Below, in pieces: positions 29,624 to 41,448 of a stretch of 64,000 nt of DNA. The notes under the pieces were generated by a model, which worked only from the letters and a program-made list of their open reading frames with translations, made no database searches and was not told the origin of the DNA. Position 1 is the first letter of the stretch. Each line of letters begins with the position of its first letter. The stretch is taken from the NCBI GenBank assembly GCA_022483015.1, contig JAKVOB010000001.1, positions 1,512,902 through 1,576,901 on the forward strand. Direction: 5' to 3'. This DNA is from Atopobiaceae bacterium (GTDB taxonomy: Bacteria > Actinomycetota > Coriobacteriia > Coriobacteriales > Atopobiaceae). The translations under genes were made by a program, and so were the position numbers.

Positions 29624-30880
29624 TCAGAAGGTCACCGAGAAGCAGGTGCCTGCGGCGGCAGAGCTCGTGCAGGAGATCTTTCCATGGTGCGCGTCGACGA
29701 TCCCCTTCGCGATGGCCAGGCCGAGGCCATAGCCGCCGGTCTCCTTGCCGTTCTTGCGCGTGCGGGCCTTGTCGGAGCGATAGAAGCGGTCGAACACGTG
29801 GTCGATGTCCTCCTGGTCCATCGGGACGCCCTTGTTGGTGACGCTGAGGCGCGGGTGCGAGCCCTCAGTGGCCAGGCGCACCTTCACCGTGGACTCCGCC
29901 TCGGCGTACTTGCAGGCGTTGTCGACGAGGATCTTGACGAGGCGTTCCAGGGCTGCGGGGTCTCCCTTGACATGCTCGCCCTCAGTGACGGATGCGTCGA
30001 TCTGACAACCCCGCTCGAAGGCGACGGCATCGAACTCGAGGGAGACGTTGTCCACCAGAGCCGAGAGGTCGACGTCGACGCACTGGAAGGCGCCGCCGTC
30101 ACCGACGGAGGTCTCATCGGTTCGTGCAAGTTCGAGGAGGTCGTTCACGAGCCCCTTCATGCGTTCCGACTCGTCCGAGGTGGACTCGATCCAACGCCGG
30201 TCCTCCTCTGGTATGTCGGTCCGTTCGGTGAGGATCTGCGAGTTCGCAAGAATCACCGAGAGGGGCGTCTTGAGCTCGTGGGACGCGTCGGCGACGAATC
30301 TGCGCTGCTCGTTCCAGGCGCGCTCGACAGGCGCAAGGGCCCATTTGGAGAGGAACCATGTGATGACGAAGAGGACGCCCATGCCGGCCCCGAAGACGAG
30401 CAGGGCCGATGTCGCCTGGTTCTTGAGGGTCGCATCTATGCCGGACGTGTCGGCTATGGCGATGCGGTATCCGTCATCCGTGGAGGCCCGCTTCCAGGCG
30501 AGGTGCTGGGCCGAGATGGTGCCTGAGGAGCTGTCCGAGGTGAGCGCCTCAGACAGCACGCTTGCAAGCGTGTCCTGCGAGATGGCGACTGACGCGCCGT
30601 TGGAGTGGAGGACGAGGCCGTCGGAGTCGACGTCCACCCAGAACACGACCATGTGACCGCCGCCGAGCTGCTCCATGCTCGAGTTGCCGTCGTCGGCCAC
30701 CGAACCGTTCTCCGGCGAGGTGGCTGACATGGCATCGAGCGAACGGTCGAGCGAACGGTCGAGCATCTCGTCGAGCGAGCGGTACGTCGTCACGTACGAC
30801 GAACCCAGCACGCAGGCAAGCACGATGCCGACGAGGATCATCGTCGTGAGGATGAACTTCCTCTTCAGTCCCTTGAGCAT
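29624..30880 (-). CDS. Two-component sensor histidine kinase
   Basis: A 418-residue membrane kinase. Helices at about 9-30 and 156-178 enclose an extracytoplasmic sensor of about 125 residues with no recognised fold. Then come a dimerisation domain with His201 (DASHELKTPLSVI) and a catalytic ATPase domain with the N box LVDNACKYAE and the G box GGYGLGLAIAKG. The sensor start (LDEMLDRSLDRSLDAM) is encoded by a 12-bp tandem repeat. It lies 27 nt after its response regulator and should phosphorylate it. The ligand is unknown. Confidence 0.92.
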   Translation of the reverse strand: MLKGLKRKFILTTMILVGIVLACVLGSSYVTTYRSLDEMLDRSLDRSLDAMSATSPENGSVADDGNSSMEQLGGGHMVVFWVDVDSDGLVLHSNGASVAISQDTLASVLSEALTSDSSSGTISAQHLAWKRASTDDGYRIAIADTSGIDATLKNQATSALLVFGAGMGVLFVITWFLSKWALAPVERAWNEQRRFVADASHELKTPLSVILANSQILTERTDIPEEDRRWIESTSDESERMKGLVNDLLELARTDETSVGDGGAFQCVDVDLSALVDNVSLEFDAVAFERGCQIDASVTEGEHVKGDPAALERLVKILVDNACKYAEAESTVKVRLATEGSHPRLSVTNKGVPMDQEDIDHVFDRFYRSDKARTRKNGKETGGYGLGLAIAKGIVDAHHGKISCTSSAAAGTCFSVTF

Positions 30881-30907
30881 CTCGGCCTCTTCCCTTGGCA
30901 GCGCAGG

Positions 30908-31585
30908 TTACTGGTCGAGCTCCTCGAGGCGGTAGCCGAGCATGCGAAGGGTCGTGATCTGGACCCGCGAGTGCAGGAAGGTGAGCTTCTTGCGCAGGAA
31001 GGAGATATAGGCCTCGGCCGAGTTCTCGTTGGTCTCGCCCTCGGTGCCCCAGACCCTCGTGAGCAGGTCCTGCTTCGAGACGACCCTGTTGGTCCCGCTC
31101 ATGAGCATGCGGAGGACCTCGAACTCCTTCTGCGAGAGGTGCACGTGGTGCTCGTCGCACTTGAGGTCGTGCGTGTTGAGGTCGAGCGTGAGGTCACCGA
31201 AGGAGGCCTCGTCGACCACGACCTCGCCCTGGCGGCGGGTGAGCGCACGGACGCGTGCGAGCAGCTCGGCTGACTCGAAGGGCTTGGTCATGTAGTCGTC
31301 GGCCCCACAGTCGAGCCCCTCGACCTTGTCGGTCGTGGCGGTGCGGGCGGTCAGCATCATGACGGGGATGGAGTTGTTCTCCTTGCGGAGGGTGTGGACG
31401 ACCTCGAAGCCGTCGATGCCGGGTAGCATCACGTCGAGGACGACGGCGTCGTACATGCCGCTCTGTGCATAGGAAAGGCCCGTCTTGCCGTCATAGGCCG
31501 CCTCGGCGTTGTATCCGTCCTCCTTGAGGATGTGGCAGATCGCGTCAGCCAGGTTCCGTTCGTCCTCTACTACGAGTACGTTCAT
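30908..31585 (-). CDS. OmpR/PhoB-family response regulator
   Basis: A 225-residue transcription factor. The receiver domain has the acidic pair in VVEDER, the phospho-acceptor Asp51 (VVLDVMLPG), the signalling Thr in MMLTART and Lys in MTKPF. The C-terminal winged helix spans about 125-222 (LSQKEFEVLRMLM, then VSKQDLLTRVWG). It is transcribed first, with the kinase 27 nt downstream, then dinB. Targets cannot be read from the window. Confidence 0.94.
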   Translation of the reverse strand: MNVLVVEDERNLADAICHILKEDGYNAEAAYDGKTGLSYAQSGMYDAVVLDVMLPGIDGFEVVHTLRKENNSIPVMMLTARTATTDKVEGLDCGADDYMTKPFESAELLARVRALTRRQGEVVVDEASFGDLTLDLNTHDLKCDEHHVHLSQKEFEVLRMLMSGTNRVVSKQDLLTRVWGTEGETNENSAEAYISFLRKKLTFLHSRVQITTLRMLGYRLEELDQ

Positions 31586-31722
31586 CGTGGGTCCCTTCCG
31601 CTGGTGTTTGACTTACCTTGTGCTTGCCCAAAATGTACGCATAGCCACTGAACTGGGGCTGAAGCTTTCAGGAACCTGCAGATAGGAGCTCTAGCTGGGT
31701 TTTCCGTTCACAAAAACTGCAC

Positions 31723-31751
31723 TTCAAAGACATGCTGCCATGGCGTATGAT
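31723..31751 (+). promoter_or_regulatory. Candidate promoter for the rpsP operon
   Basis: TTCAAA (31723-31728) and TATGAT (31746-31751) are 17 nt apart in the 241-nt divergent gap. The leader to the rpsP TTG would be about 70 nt. A small inverted repeat, CTGAA-3-TTCAG, lies near 31660-31672 between the two divergent units. Confidence 0.5.
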
Positions 31752-31826
31752 GAACAGCGTTCTGTGTGGGTATGCGGTGCATTTCACAGCTTCTATCCCA
31801 GCGCCGCTCGTATGGAGGAGTTTTCA

Positions 31827-32186
31827 TTGGCAGTCAAGATTCGCCTGGCCCGTCACGGTGCCAAGAAGCGTCCGTATTACCGCGTCGTCGTCGCTGACGG
31901 CCGCAAGCCGCGCGACGGCAGGCTCATCGAGGAGGTCGGTCGTTACAACCCGCTGACCGAGCCCAAGACCATCACGCTCGACCTCGAGAAGATCGATGCC
32001 TGGATCGCCAAGGGCGCTCAGCCCTCCAACGCGGTCTCGCACCTCATCGACATCGCTCGCGAGGGCGACAAGCCCGCGCCCGAGAAGAAGTCCAAGAAGT
32101 CGAAGAAGCAGGCTGCCAAGGACGCTGCTGCCAAGGAGGAGGCGGCTGCCGCCGCCGAGCCCGAGGCAGCCGAGGCCGCTGAGTAG
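31827..32186 (+). CDS. rpsP: 30S ribosomal protein S16
   Basis: A 119-residue small-subunit protein. [24 protein letters not shown] is encoded from a TTG at 31827 behind GGAGG; an in-frame ATG at 31740 would add a 29-residue non-conserved leader. Conserved features are [14 protein letters not shown] and the W-AKGAQPS segment. About 35 residues of Lys/Ala-rich then Ala/Glu-rich low complexity extend beyond the family core. It leads rpsP-khpA-rimM-trmD, a widely conserved order. Confidence 0.95.
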   Translation: MAVKIRLARHGAKKRPYYRVVVADGRKPRDGRLIEEVGRYNPLTEPKTITLDLEKIDAWIAKGAQPSNAVSHLIDIAREGDKPAPEKKSKKSKKQAAKDAAAKEEAAAAAEPEAAEAAE

Positions 32187-32187
32187 C

Positions 32188-32490
32188 ATGTCTGATACCG
32201 AGGCTGGACCCATCGAGGACGCTTCGTCTGACGCCACCGGCGAGCTCCCCTCCGATCGCGTCGCCGACCTGGTGGAGCTCATCGTCTGCGGTCTCGTCGA
32301 TGACGAGGACGCGGTCTCTCTCGATGTCACCGACTCCGAGGCAGGTACCCTCATCGAGGTCTCCTGCGCCGAGGACGATGCCGGCAAGGTCATCGGGAGG
32401 CGTGGCCGCTCGATCAAGGCCATCCGTACGATCGCGCGGGCCTTGGGCCAGCGCGTGGGGACGGCCGTCGAGGTCGAGGTCGTCGGCTAG
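32188..32490 (+). CDS. khpA: KH-domain RNA-binding protein KhpA
   Basis: A 100-residue type II KH protein with the RNA-binding GRRG loop in KVIGRRGRSIKAIRT. In Gram-positives KhpA pairs with KhpB/Jag and influences cell division and mRNA stability. The usual length is about 75-80; here an acidic N-terminal extension of roughly 20 residues is added. The start is one base after the rpsP stop, and rimM follows after 5 nt. Confidence 0.92.
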   Translation: MSDTEAGPIEDASSDATGELPSDRVADLVELIVCGLVDDEDAVSLDVTDSEAGTLIEVSCAEDDAGKVIGRRGRSIKAIRTIARALGQRVGTAVEVEVVG

Positions 32491-32495
32491 TCGTC

Positions 32496-33026
32496 GTGCA
32501 GCCTGACTATCGTGTCATAGCATGCGTCACCAAGACGCATGGGAGGAAAGGGGAGGTCGTCGCGGTTCCCGCGGACGGCCTTCCCTTGCTCATGCGCGAG
32601 GGGCTTCGCGTCTGCGTCGTTCCTCCCTTGCTCAAGGGTGACCGGTGGCATGAGGTCCTCGATGTGGACGATGGTCCTCATGGCCAGCTGGTCGCCCTCT
32701 CGGGGGTCACGGACCAGGGCGCCGCGTCCAAGATCGTGGGAAGGTCCCTGCTGGCCTCCGTGGCCGACCTCCCGGAGGATCTCACCCTGCATGACGGTGC
32801 GCGCCTCGTGGGGAGGGATGTCGTCGACTCCCGGCTCGGTGCCATCGGCCACGTCGAGGAGGTCATGTTCGGTACGGCCCAGGACGTCTGGGTCGTCCGC
32901 GGCGGCGACCTCGGTGAGGTGCTCGTGCCTGCCGTCGACGCCATCGTCACCTCCGTCCCTGCGGACGGGCCTATTCAGGTCACGCTTCCTCCCGGCTTGC
33001 TCGACCCCGCCGGGATGGGGGAGTAG
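32496..33026 (+). CDS. rimM: 16S rRNA processing factor RimM
   Basis: A 30S maturation factor that binds S19 and helps assemble the 3' head domain. The 176-residue protein has the N-terminal beta-barrel (VIACVTKTHGRKGEVVAVP) and the PRC-barrel domain from about residue 100 (LVGRDVVDSRLGAIGHVEEV through VLVPAVDAIV). The start is GTG at 32496. trmD follows 2 nt later. Confidence 0.92.
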   Translation: MQPDYRVIACVTKTHGRKGEVVAVPADGLPLLMREGLRVCVVPPLLKGDRWHEVLDVDDGPHGQLVALSGVTDQGAASKIVGRSLLASVADLPEDLTLHDGARLVGRDVVDSRLGAIGHVEEVMFGTAQDVWVVRGGDLGEVLVPAVDAIVTSVPADGPIQVTLPPGLLDPAGMGE

Positions 33027-33028
33027 CC

Positions 33029-33790
33029 ATGGCCCTCACCGTGGACGTGCTCTCCGTCTTCCCGGAGGTCTTCGCGTCATACGTGGACGCCTCGATCCTG
33101 GGCCGTGCGCAGCGCTCGGGCCTCTTCGAGTTCCATGCGCATGACCTCAGGGACTGGACGCATGACCGGCATCGGACGGTCGACGATGCCCCCTTCGGCG
33201 GAGGCCAGGGGATGCTCATGAAGCCAGCACCCATCTTCGACGCCGTCCGTGACCTCTCGTCTTCTGGCGTGGTCCCACATGTCGTGTTCTTCTCGCCTGT
33301 CGGGACGCCGTTTCGCCAGGCGGATGCCGAGCGACTCTCGCGCGAGGAGCGGGTCCTCTTCGTCTGCGGACGCTACGAGGGCATGGACGAGCGGGTCTAT
33401 GAGCTGGCCGACGAGGTCGTCTCGTTGGGCGACTACGTGCTCACGGGAGGCGAGCTCGCCGCGCTGGTGGTCACGGATGCCATGGTGAGGCTCATCCCTG
33501 GTGCCCTGGGTGACGACAAGAGCGCGGTGGACGAATCGTTTTCCTGTGGGATGCTCGAGTACGCGCAATATACGAGGCCGGCGGACTATGATGGGCGCCG
33601 TGTGCCTGACGTCCTGCTCTCGGGCGATCATGCCGCGGTCGATGCCTGGAGGCGCAGGTCCGCCATCACGAGGACAGCGCTCCGGAGGCCTGACCTCATC
33701 GAAGGGGCCGGTCTCACGGCAGACGAGCGAGCGGCGGCGCACCAGATCGAGCAACGTCAGCAGACCGACCATGACAGGGAGGACTCATGA
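33029..33790 (+). CDS. trmD: tRNA (guanine-N1)-methyltransferase
   Basis: Methylates G37 of tRNAs using S-adenosylmethionine, preventing frameshifting. The 253-residue protein has the trefoil-knot SPOUT core with FVCGRYEGMDERV and SLGDYVLTGGELAAL. The N-terminal motif LSVFPEVFASYV and the substrate segment HRTVDDAPFGGGQGM are typical. The stop overlaps the lepB ATG (ATGA). Confidence 0.96.
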   Translation: MALTVDVLSVFPEVFASYVDASILGRAQRSGLFEFHAHDLRDWTHDRHRTVDDAPFGGGQGMLMKPAPIFDAVRDLSSSGVVPHVVFFSPVGTPFRQADAERLSREERVLFVCGRYEGMDERVYELADEVVSLGDYVLTGGELAALVVTDAMVRLIPGALGDDKSAVDESFSCGMLEYAQYTRPADYDGRRVPDVLLSGDHAAVDAWRRRSAITRTALRRPDLIEGAGLTADERAAAHQIEQRQQTDHDREDS

Positions 33791-34347
33791 GCGACTCAGG
33801 CCACGAGCGTCTGTCCAGTGCGCTGGAGTGGGTGCTCATCATCGTCGCGGCCGTCGGATTTGCCCTCCTCATCAGGACCTTCGTAGCCGAGCCCTTCGAG
33901 ATCCCCTCTGGTTCCATGCAAGACACCCTCGAGGTAGGCGACCGGATCCTCGGCGAGAAGGTCAGCTACCACTTCAGGTCTCCCCAGGCTGGCGACATTG
34001 TCACCTTCACCGACCCCGACGACGAGGGCACCACGCTCATCAAGCGGGTCATCGCCACCGAGGGGCAGACGGTCGACCTCGAGGACGGCGTGGTCTACGT
34101 CGATGGGCAGGCACTCTCCGAGTCCTACACTGAGGGCAAGCGGAGCGACCCCATCTCGTCCCATGCGAAGGGACTCGACCAGGACGTCACATACCCATAC
34201 GTGGTGCCCGAGGGCTCGATCTGGGTCATGGGGGACAACCGTACCAACTCGCTCGATTCGAGGTATTTCGGGGCAATCCCGGTCTCCAACGTCACCACGC
34301 GGGCCTTGGCGACGTTCTGGCCCCTCTCGGACTGGAAGGTCCTCTAG
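33787..34347 (+). CDS. lepB: Signal peptidase I
   Basis: Cleaves signal peptides from exported proteins at the outer face of the membrane. The 186-residue protein has one N-terminal helix at about 12-33, the catalytic serine Ser43 in IPSGSM, the general-base Lys86 in LIKRVIA, and GDNRTNSLDSRYFG near the C-terminus. The short single-anchor form is the Gram-positive type. It overlaps trmD by four bases, so export capacity is transcriptionally tied to the ribosome genes. Confidence 0.95.
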   Translation: MSDSGHERLSSALEWVLIIVAAVGFALLIRTFVAEPFEIPSGSMQDTLEVGDRILGEKVSYHFRSPQAGDIVTFTDPDDEGTTLIKRVIATEGQTVDLEDGVVYVDGQALSESYTEGKRSDPISSHAKGLDQDVTYPYVVPEGSIWVMGDNRTNSLDSRYFGAIPVSNVTTRALATFWPLSDWKVL

Positions 34348-34395
34348 GACATCCCCGCTCACGGCAAACCAAGGCAACGGAAGGCGTCAACGAAC

Positions 34396-35304
34396 ATGGA
34401 CCATACAGGCGGCACGTTCCAGGACATGATCCTCACCCTCGAGCACTACTGGGCCGACCACGGATGCACGGTCATGCAGCCCTATGACTCCGAGGTCGGA
34501 GCCGGTACGTTCCATACCGCGACCCTCCTGCGCTCCTTGGGCCCTGCCTCCTGGAGCGCCTGCTACCCGCAGCCGTGCCGCAGGCCTGCTGACGGGCGCT
34601 ACGGGGAGAACCCCAACCGGCTGCAGCACTACTACCAGTTCCAGGTCCTCATCAAGCCGAGCCCGGTCGACTCCCAGGACCTCTATCTCGGGAGCCTCGC
34701 GGCCATCGGCCTCGACCCCGCGAAGCACGACGTGCGCTTCGTCGAGGACGACTGGGAGAGTCCCACGCTCGGGGCATGGGGCCTGGGATGGGAGGTCTGG
34801 CTCAACGGCATGGAGGTCACGCAGTTCACGTACTTCCAGCAGGTGGGTGGTATCGAGGTCGATCCCGTCCCCGTGGAGATCACCTATGGCCTCGAGCGCA
34901 TCGCCATGTACGCGCAGGGCGTCAACTCGGTATATGACCTCGTGTGGAGCTACCTGCCTGACGGCACGCCCATGACCTACGGCGAGGTCTTCCTCGAGAA
35001 CGAGCGCGAGTTCTCGGCCTACAACTTCGAGGTGGCGAACGTCGACATGATGCGCTCGAAGTTCGACGACTACGAGCGCGAGTGCCATAGCTGCCTCGAC
35101 GCGCACCTCCCCCTGCCCGGCTATGACTGCGTCCTCAAGTGCAGCCATGCGTTCAACCTGCTCGACAGCAGGGGAGCGCTCTCGGCGACCGAGAGGACCA
35201 ACTACATCCTCAGGGTCAGGACGCTCGCGAAGGCCTCGTGCGAGGCCTACCTGGCCGACGTGGCCAGCTCTGACGGATCTTCCCAGAAGGGTCAGGTGGC
35301 CTAA
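34396..35304 (+). CDS. glyQ: Glycyl-tRNA synthetase alpha subunit
   Basis: Catalytic subunit of the alpha2beta2 GlyRS. The 302-residue protein contains the class II signatures: [39 protein letters not shown], and the YGLERIAMY motif 3. Many Actinobacteria use the unrelated single-chain GlyRS, so the two-subunit form supports Coriobacteriia or Firmicutes-like ancestry. glyS follows after 2 nt. Confidence 0.96.
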   Translation: MDHTGGTFQDMILTLEHYWADHGCTVMQPYDSEVGAGTFHTATLLRSLGPASWSACYPQPCRRPADGRYGENPNRLQHYYQFQVLIKPSPVDSQDLYLGSLAAIGLDPAKHDVRFVEDDWESPTLGAWGLGWEVWLNGMEVTQFTYFQQVGGIEVDPVPVEITYGLERIAMYAQGVNSVYDLVWSYLPDGTPMTYGEVFLENEREFSAYNFEVANVDMMRSKFDDYERECHSCLDAHLPLPGYDCVLKCSHAFNLLDSRGALSATERTNYILRVRTLAKASCEAYLADVASSDGSSQKGQVA

Positions 35305-35306
35305 CG

Positions 35307-37391
35307 ATGGCGACGACACACGAACTCCTGCTCGAGATCGGGTGCGAGGAGCTTCCCTCCGCGCCTCTCATGAAGGCCGTCGTCCAGCTCGGCAAGCTCA
35401 TGGATGCCGGGCTCGACGAGGCTGGGCTTACCCATGGTGAGGTCCGCACGCTGTCGACCCCCCGCAGGCTCGCCGTTATGGTGGCGGATGTGGCAGACGC
35501 GACCGAGGAGGTCCATACGTGCGCGCGTGGTCCCCAGGCGCGCATCGCGTTCGATGCCGATGGCAACCCGACCAAGGCGGCCCTCGGGTTCGCACGTGGC
35601 AAGGGTGTCGACGCCTCTGACCTCGTGACGCGCGAGGCCGAGGACGGGAAGACCTATGTCTTCGCCGACGTCAACGTGGCGTCACGGCCTGCGGCGGGTC
35701 TCATCACCGAGCTCGCCGAGCGCACCATCGCCTCGCTGGACTTTCCGCGGAGTCAGCGTTGGGGCTCCACGCACGAGCGCTTCTGCCGCCCGGTCAGGTG
35801 GATCTGCTGCCTGCTCGGCAGCGACGTCATCCCGGTACGCTATGCGGATGTCACCTCGGGTAACGTGACGCGAGGGCATCGAGTCCTGGCGCCTGGCGAC
35901 CATGTCGTGGGCGAGGCCTCGGCCTACGAGGACGTCCTCGAGAGGGCCTTCGTGCTTGGCGAGGACCGTAGGCGGGCGGTGATCGAGGAGGGCATCAAGG
36001 GCCTCGAGGCCCGTCTCGCCTGTCACGTCGACACACCGAAGCGTACCTTCGACGAGGTGGTTAACCTCTGCGAGTGGCCGACCGTCCTCGTCGGTCACTT
36101 CGACGACGAGTTCCTTGCCGTCCCGCATGAGATCATCTGCGAGTCCATGCTCTCCAACCAGCGCTATTTCCCCGTCTATGATGCCGACGGAAAGCTCACC
36201 ACGTCATTCGTCGTGGTCTCGAACGCGGACCCAGCCGTGTCTGACACCGTCGTCGATGGCAACGAGCGCGTCGTCCGTGCCCGTCTCGACGATGCGAAGT
36301 TCTTCTACGAGGAGGACCTCAAGACCCCTCTCGACGACCTGCTTCCCCGACTCGACAAGGTCACCTTCCAGGAGCGCCTGGGGACGGTCCTGCAGAAGGT
36401 CCGCCGCATGGAGGTGGTCGCTCCCGTGGTCGCTCGGGAGGCCTCGGCCGATGTCGCCTGCCAACATGAGGCCGAGCGTGCCGCCCATCTCGCGAAGGCT
36501 GACCTCGTGAGCCAGGCTGTGGTGGAGTTCACGAGCCAGCAAGGTGTCATGGGCGGTTACTATGCGGCCGCAGCTGGAGAGCCGACGGAGGTCTGCGACG
36601 CCATCCGTGACCAGTATCGCCCACGCTTCGCCGGGGACGACCTGCCCGAGGGGCTGGTCGGCAAGTGCGTGGCCGTCTCCGACAAGCTCGACACCATCTG
36701 TGGAATGTTCGCCATCGACGAGCCTCCCACTGGCAGCTCGGATCCGTTCGCCGTCCGCAGGAGCGCAATCGGCGTCCTCAACATCCTCGAGACCCTCCCC
36801 GCGGTCTCCCTCTCGGCCCTGGTCGACGCGTCTCTCGATGCCTATGCGAGGCAGGGCATCGACTTCGACCTGCCTGCCGTGTCGCATGCGGTGTGCGACT
36901 ACTTCGCGGGTCGTCTCGCCGTCATGGCCAAGGATGCGGGAGTTCGTCCCGACACGATAGAGGCCGTCGAGGCCACCGGTGTCATCGACCCGGCGGAGTT
37001 CCTCCGTCGTGCCCGTGCGCTCGACGTCGCCCGTGCCAGCCAGGCAGACCTGTTCGATGATCTCGCGACCGCCTATGCGCGTGCCTCCCACCTTGCTGAT
37101 GCCTCGCTTGGCACCGACGTCGACGAGGCACTTCTCACAGACCCTGAGCGTGCGCTCGACGATGCGTGCTCCGAGGGACAGGACCAGGTGGCGCAGGCCC
37201 TTGAGAAGGGCGACTACGAGTCCGCTCTCGCCTCGCTCGCCTCCCTGCGTGCGCCCATCGACACCTTCTTCGAGGACGTCCTCGTGATGGATGACGACCC
37301 CGCCATCCGCGAGAACAGACTCCGACTGCTCAACCGGTTTGCCGGCGTCTTCGCTGACGTCGCGGACTTCGGGGCGCTCGCCCGGGCGTAG
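35307..37391 (+). CDS. glyS: Glycyl-tRNA synthetase beta subunit
   Basis: The tRNA-binding and recognition subunit of GlyRS. The 694-residue protein begins with the typical LLLEIGCEELPS and contains TPRRLAVM, WGSTHERFCRPVRW, LCEWPTVLVGHF, an HD-like segment in the middle, and a C-terminal anticodon-binding helical region with FFEDVLVMDDDPAIRENRLRLL. The full-length uninterrupted frame follows glyQ directly. Confidence 0.95.
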   Translation: MATTHELLLEIGCEELPSAPLMKAVVQLGKLMDAGLDEAGLTHGEVRTLSTPRRLAVMVADVADATEEVHTCARGPQARIAFDADGNPTKAALGFARGKGVDASDLVTREAEDGKTYVFADVNVASRPAAGLITELAERTIASLDFPRSQRWGSTHERFCRPVRWICCLLGSDVIPVRYADVTSGNVTRGHRVLAPGDHVVGEASAYEDVLERAFVLGEDRRRAVIEEGIKGLEARLACHVDTPKRTFDEVVNLCEWPTVLVGHFDDEFLAVPHEIICESMLSNQRYFPVYDADGKLTTSFVVVSNADPAVSDTVVDGNERVVRARLDDAKFFYEEDLKTPLDDLLPRLDKVTFQERLGTVLQKVRRMEVVAPVVAREASADVACQHEAERAAHLAKADLVSQAVVEFTSQQGVMGGYYAAAAGEPTEVCDAIRDQYRPRFAGDDLPEGLVGKCVAVSDKLDTICGMFAIDEPPTGSSDPFAVRRSAIGVLNILETLPAVSLSALVDASLDAYARQGIDFDLPAVSHAVCDYFAGRLAVMAKDAGVRPDTIEAVEATGVIDPAEFLRRARALDVARASQADLFDDLATAYARASHLADASLGTDVDEALLTDPERALDDACSEGQDQVAQALEKGDYESALASLASLRAPIDTFFEDVLVMDDDPAIRENRLRLLNRFAGVFADVADFGALARA

Positions 37392-37443
37392 CTCCCACCC
37401 GAAGTGCTTCTCGTCCCCTGGCATTCGAGAGTATGGAGGCACC

Positions 37444-38322
37444 ATGGCCGTCACGTTCAAGCAGGCTATCGACACGCCCAACGAGGACGCTGCCGTCGCG
37501 TATGTGATCTCGGACTCGCTCGGAGGCACGGCGAGCGGCGTCGTGAGCGCCGCCGCCGCCCAGTTCGAGCGGGGGAGTGTCGAGGTCATCAGGCTCACGA
37601 AGGTCGAGTCCGTCGATGACGTGCGCGCCTACCTCGATGCCCATTTCGACCCCGAGCGTCCGTGCGCGGTCTTCCATACGATCGCTGACCCCGAGCTGAG
37701 GCAGCAGATAAAGGAGGAGCTCGAGGGCCGCATGATTCCCTCGATCGACCTCATCGGTCCCTCCATCTCGATCCTGTCGGTGCTGACGGGCTCGGCCCCC
37801 TCTCGCGCCGCAGGTCAGACCCATGTGGCGGACGACCGCTACTTCCGTCGCATCTCGGCCATGGAGTTCTTCGTCGACCACGACGACGGTCGCAACCCCG
37901 AGGGCCTCAAGGACGCCGAGATCGTGCTCGTGGGCGTCTCGCGCACATCAAAGACACCCCTCTCCATGTACCTCGCGTTCCTGGGATATGACGTCGCCAA
38001 CGTACCGCTTGCCCATGGGATGGAGCCACCCGCCCAGCTCCTCGACGAGGTGGACCCAGGAAGGATCTTCGGCCTGCTCTCCACGGTCGACGTGCTCTCC
38101 GAGATCCGTGACAGCCGGCTCTCGGATGATGCGACCTATGCTGCCGCGGGGAGCTATGCCGACCCGGCACAGATCTCCGACGAGCAGCGTGAGGCGCGCG
38201 CGTACATGAAGAAGCTGGGCTGCCTCGTCATCCATACCGAGCACAAGTCCGTCGAGGAGACCGCCTCCGAGATCGTCGAGCATATCGAGGCGCTCGAGCG
38301 GGCCCGCGGCGAGAGGAGCTAG
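37444..38322 (+). CDS. Pyruvate, phosphate dikinase regulatory protein (DUF299)
   Basis: Bifunctional enzyme that inactivates PPDK by ADP-dependent phosphorylation of a threonine and reactivates it by phosphate-dependent removal. The 292-residue protein has the family's atypical P-loop G164-VSRTSK-T171 and DRYFRRISAMEFFVDHDDG. The ATG at 37444 lies 52 nt after glyS. Its target gene, ppdK, is immediately downstream, and the target threonine there is intact. Homologues have been named PPRP, PdrP and YqfL. Confidence 0.94.
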   Translation: MAVTFKQAIDTPNEDAAVAYVISDSLGGTASGVVSAAAAQFERGSVEVIRLTKVESVDDVRAYLDAHFDPERPCAVFHTIADPELRQQIKEELEGRMIPSIDLIGPSISILSVLTGSAPSRAAGQTHVADDRYFRRISAMEFFVDHDDGRNPEGLKDAEIVLVGVSRTSKTPLSMYLAFLGYDVANVPLAHGMEPPAQLLDEVDPGRIFGLLSTVDVLSEIRDSRLSDDATYAAAGSYADPAQISDEQREARAYMKKLGCLVIHTEHKSVEETASEIVEHIEALERARGERS

Positions 38323-38528
38323 CGCGGCCATAGGTCCTCGCGAGCCTGTCCCCGCTGTGGAGATGGCTTGGTGATGTCGGCGCCATCATCCGTTTGCGGA
38401 TGTATTTCGCCGCCCGACCGCATTCTCGGCCTTCTTTGGGAACATTCCACCACAATGGTGCGAGTGAGTCGGGGGCGTGGGATGCGTTCTCGGGCACTCG
38501 TCTCATACAAGGGTGGGTAACTGTTGGT

Positions 38529-38542
38529 GCGCCCATGGGCGC
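38529..38542. repeat. Perfect 14-bp palindrome in the ppdK leader
   Basis: GCGCCCATGGGCGC reads identically on both strands and ends 17 nt before the ppdK start, just upstream of its AAGGAGAG. It could be an operator or an RNA stem near the ribosome site. No confident promoter was found in the 237-nt gap from 38323. Confidence 0.45.
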
Positions 38543-38559
38543 TCATGAGAAGGAGAGAC

Positions 38560-41319
<2,760 letters not shown>

Positions 41320-41347
41320 CACGGAGGTTCTCCCAGAGGGATCCTTG

Positions 41348-41385
41348 AGACGGGGAGGTCGGACCAGGTCCGGCCTTCCCGTCTT
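41348..41385 (+). terminator. Candidate terminator after ppdK
   Basis: A 16-bp stem with two G-T wobbles (AGACGGGG... / ...CCCGTCT) and a five-base loop, but only a very short T tract after it. Stable hairpin, weak tail. Confidence 0.6.
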
Positions 41386-41448
41386 GCCAAAGAAGCGTCT
41401 ATCATGGACCGCAAGCGCGTCAAGCTGTGCGCGTGGGAAGGAGCCACC

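Noticed and set aside
31740-31826. Upstream ATG start for rpsP
   Set aside because: It would add 29 non-conserved residues and overlaps the -10 box; the TTG at 31827 has GGAGG and gives the exact S16 N-terminus.
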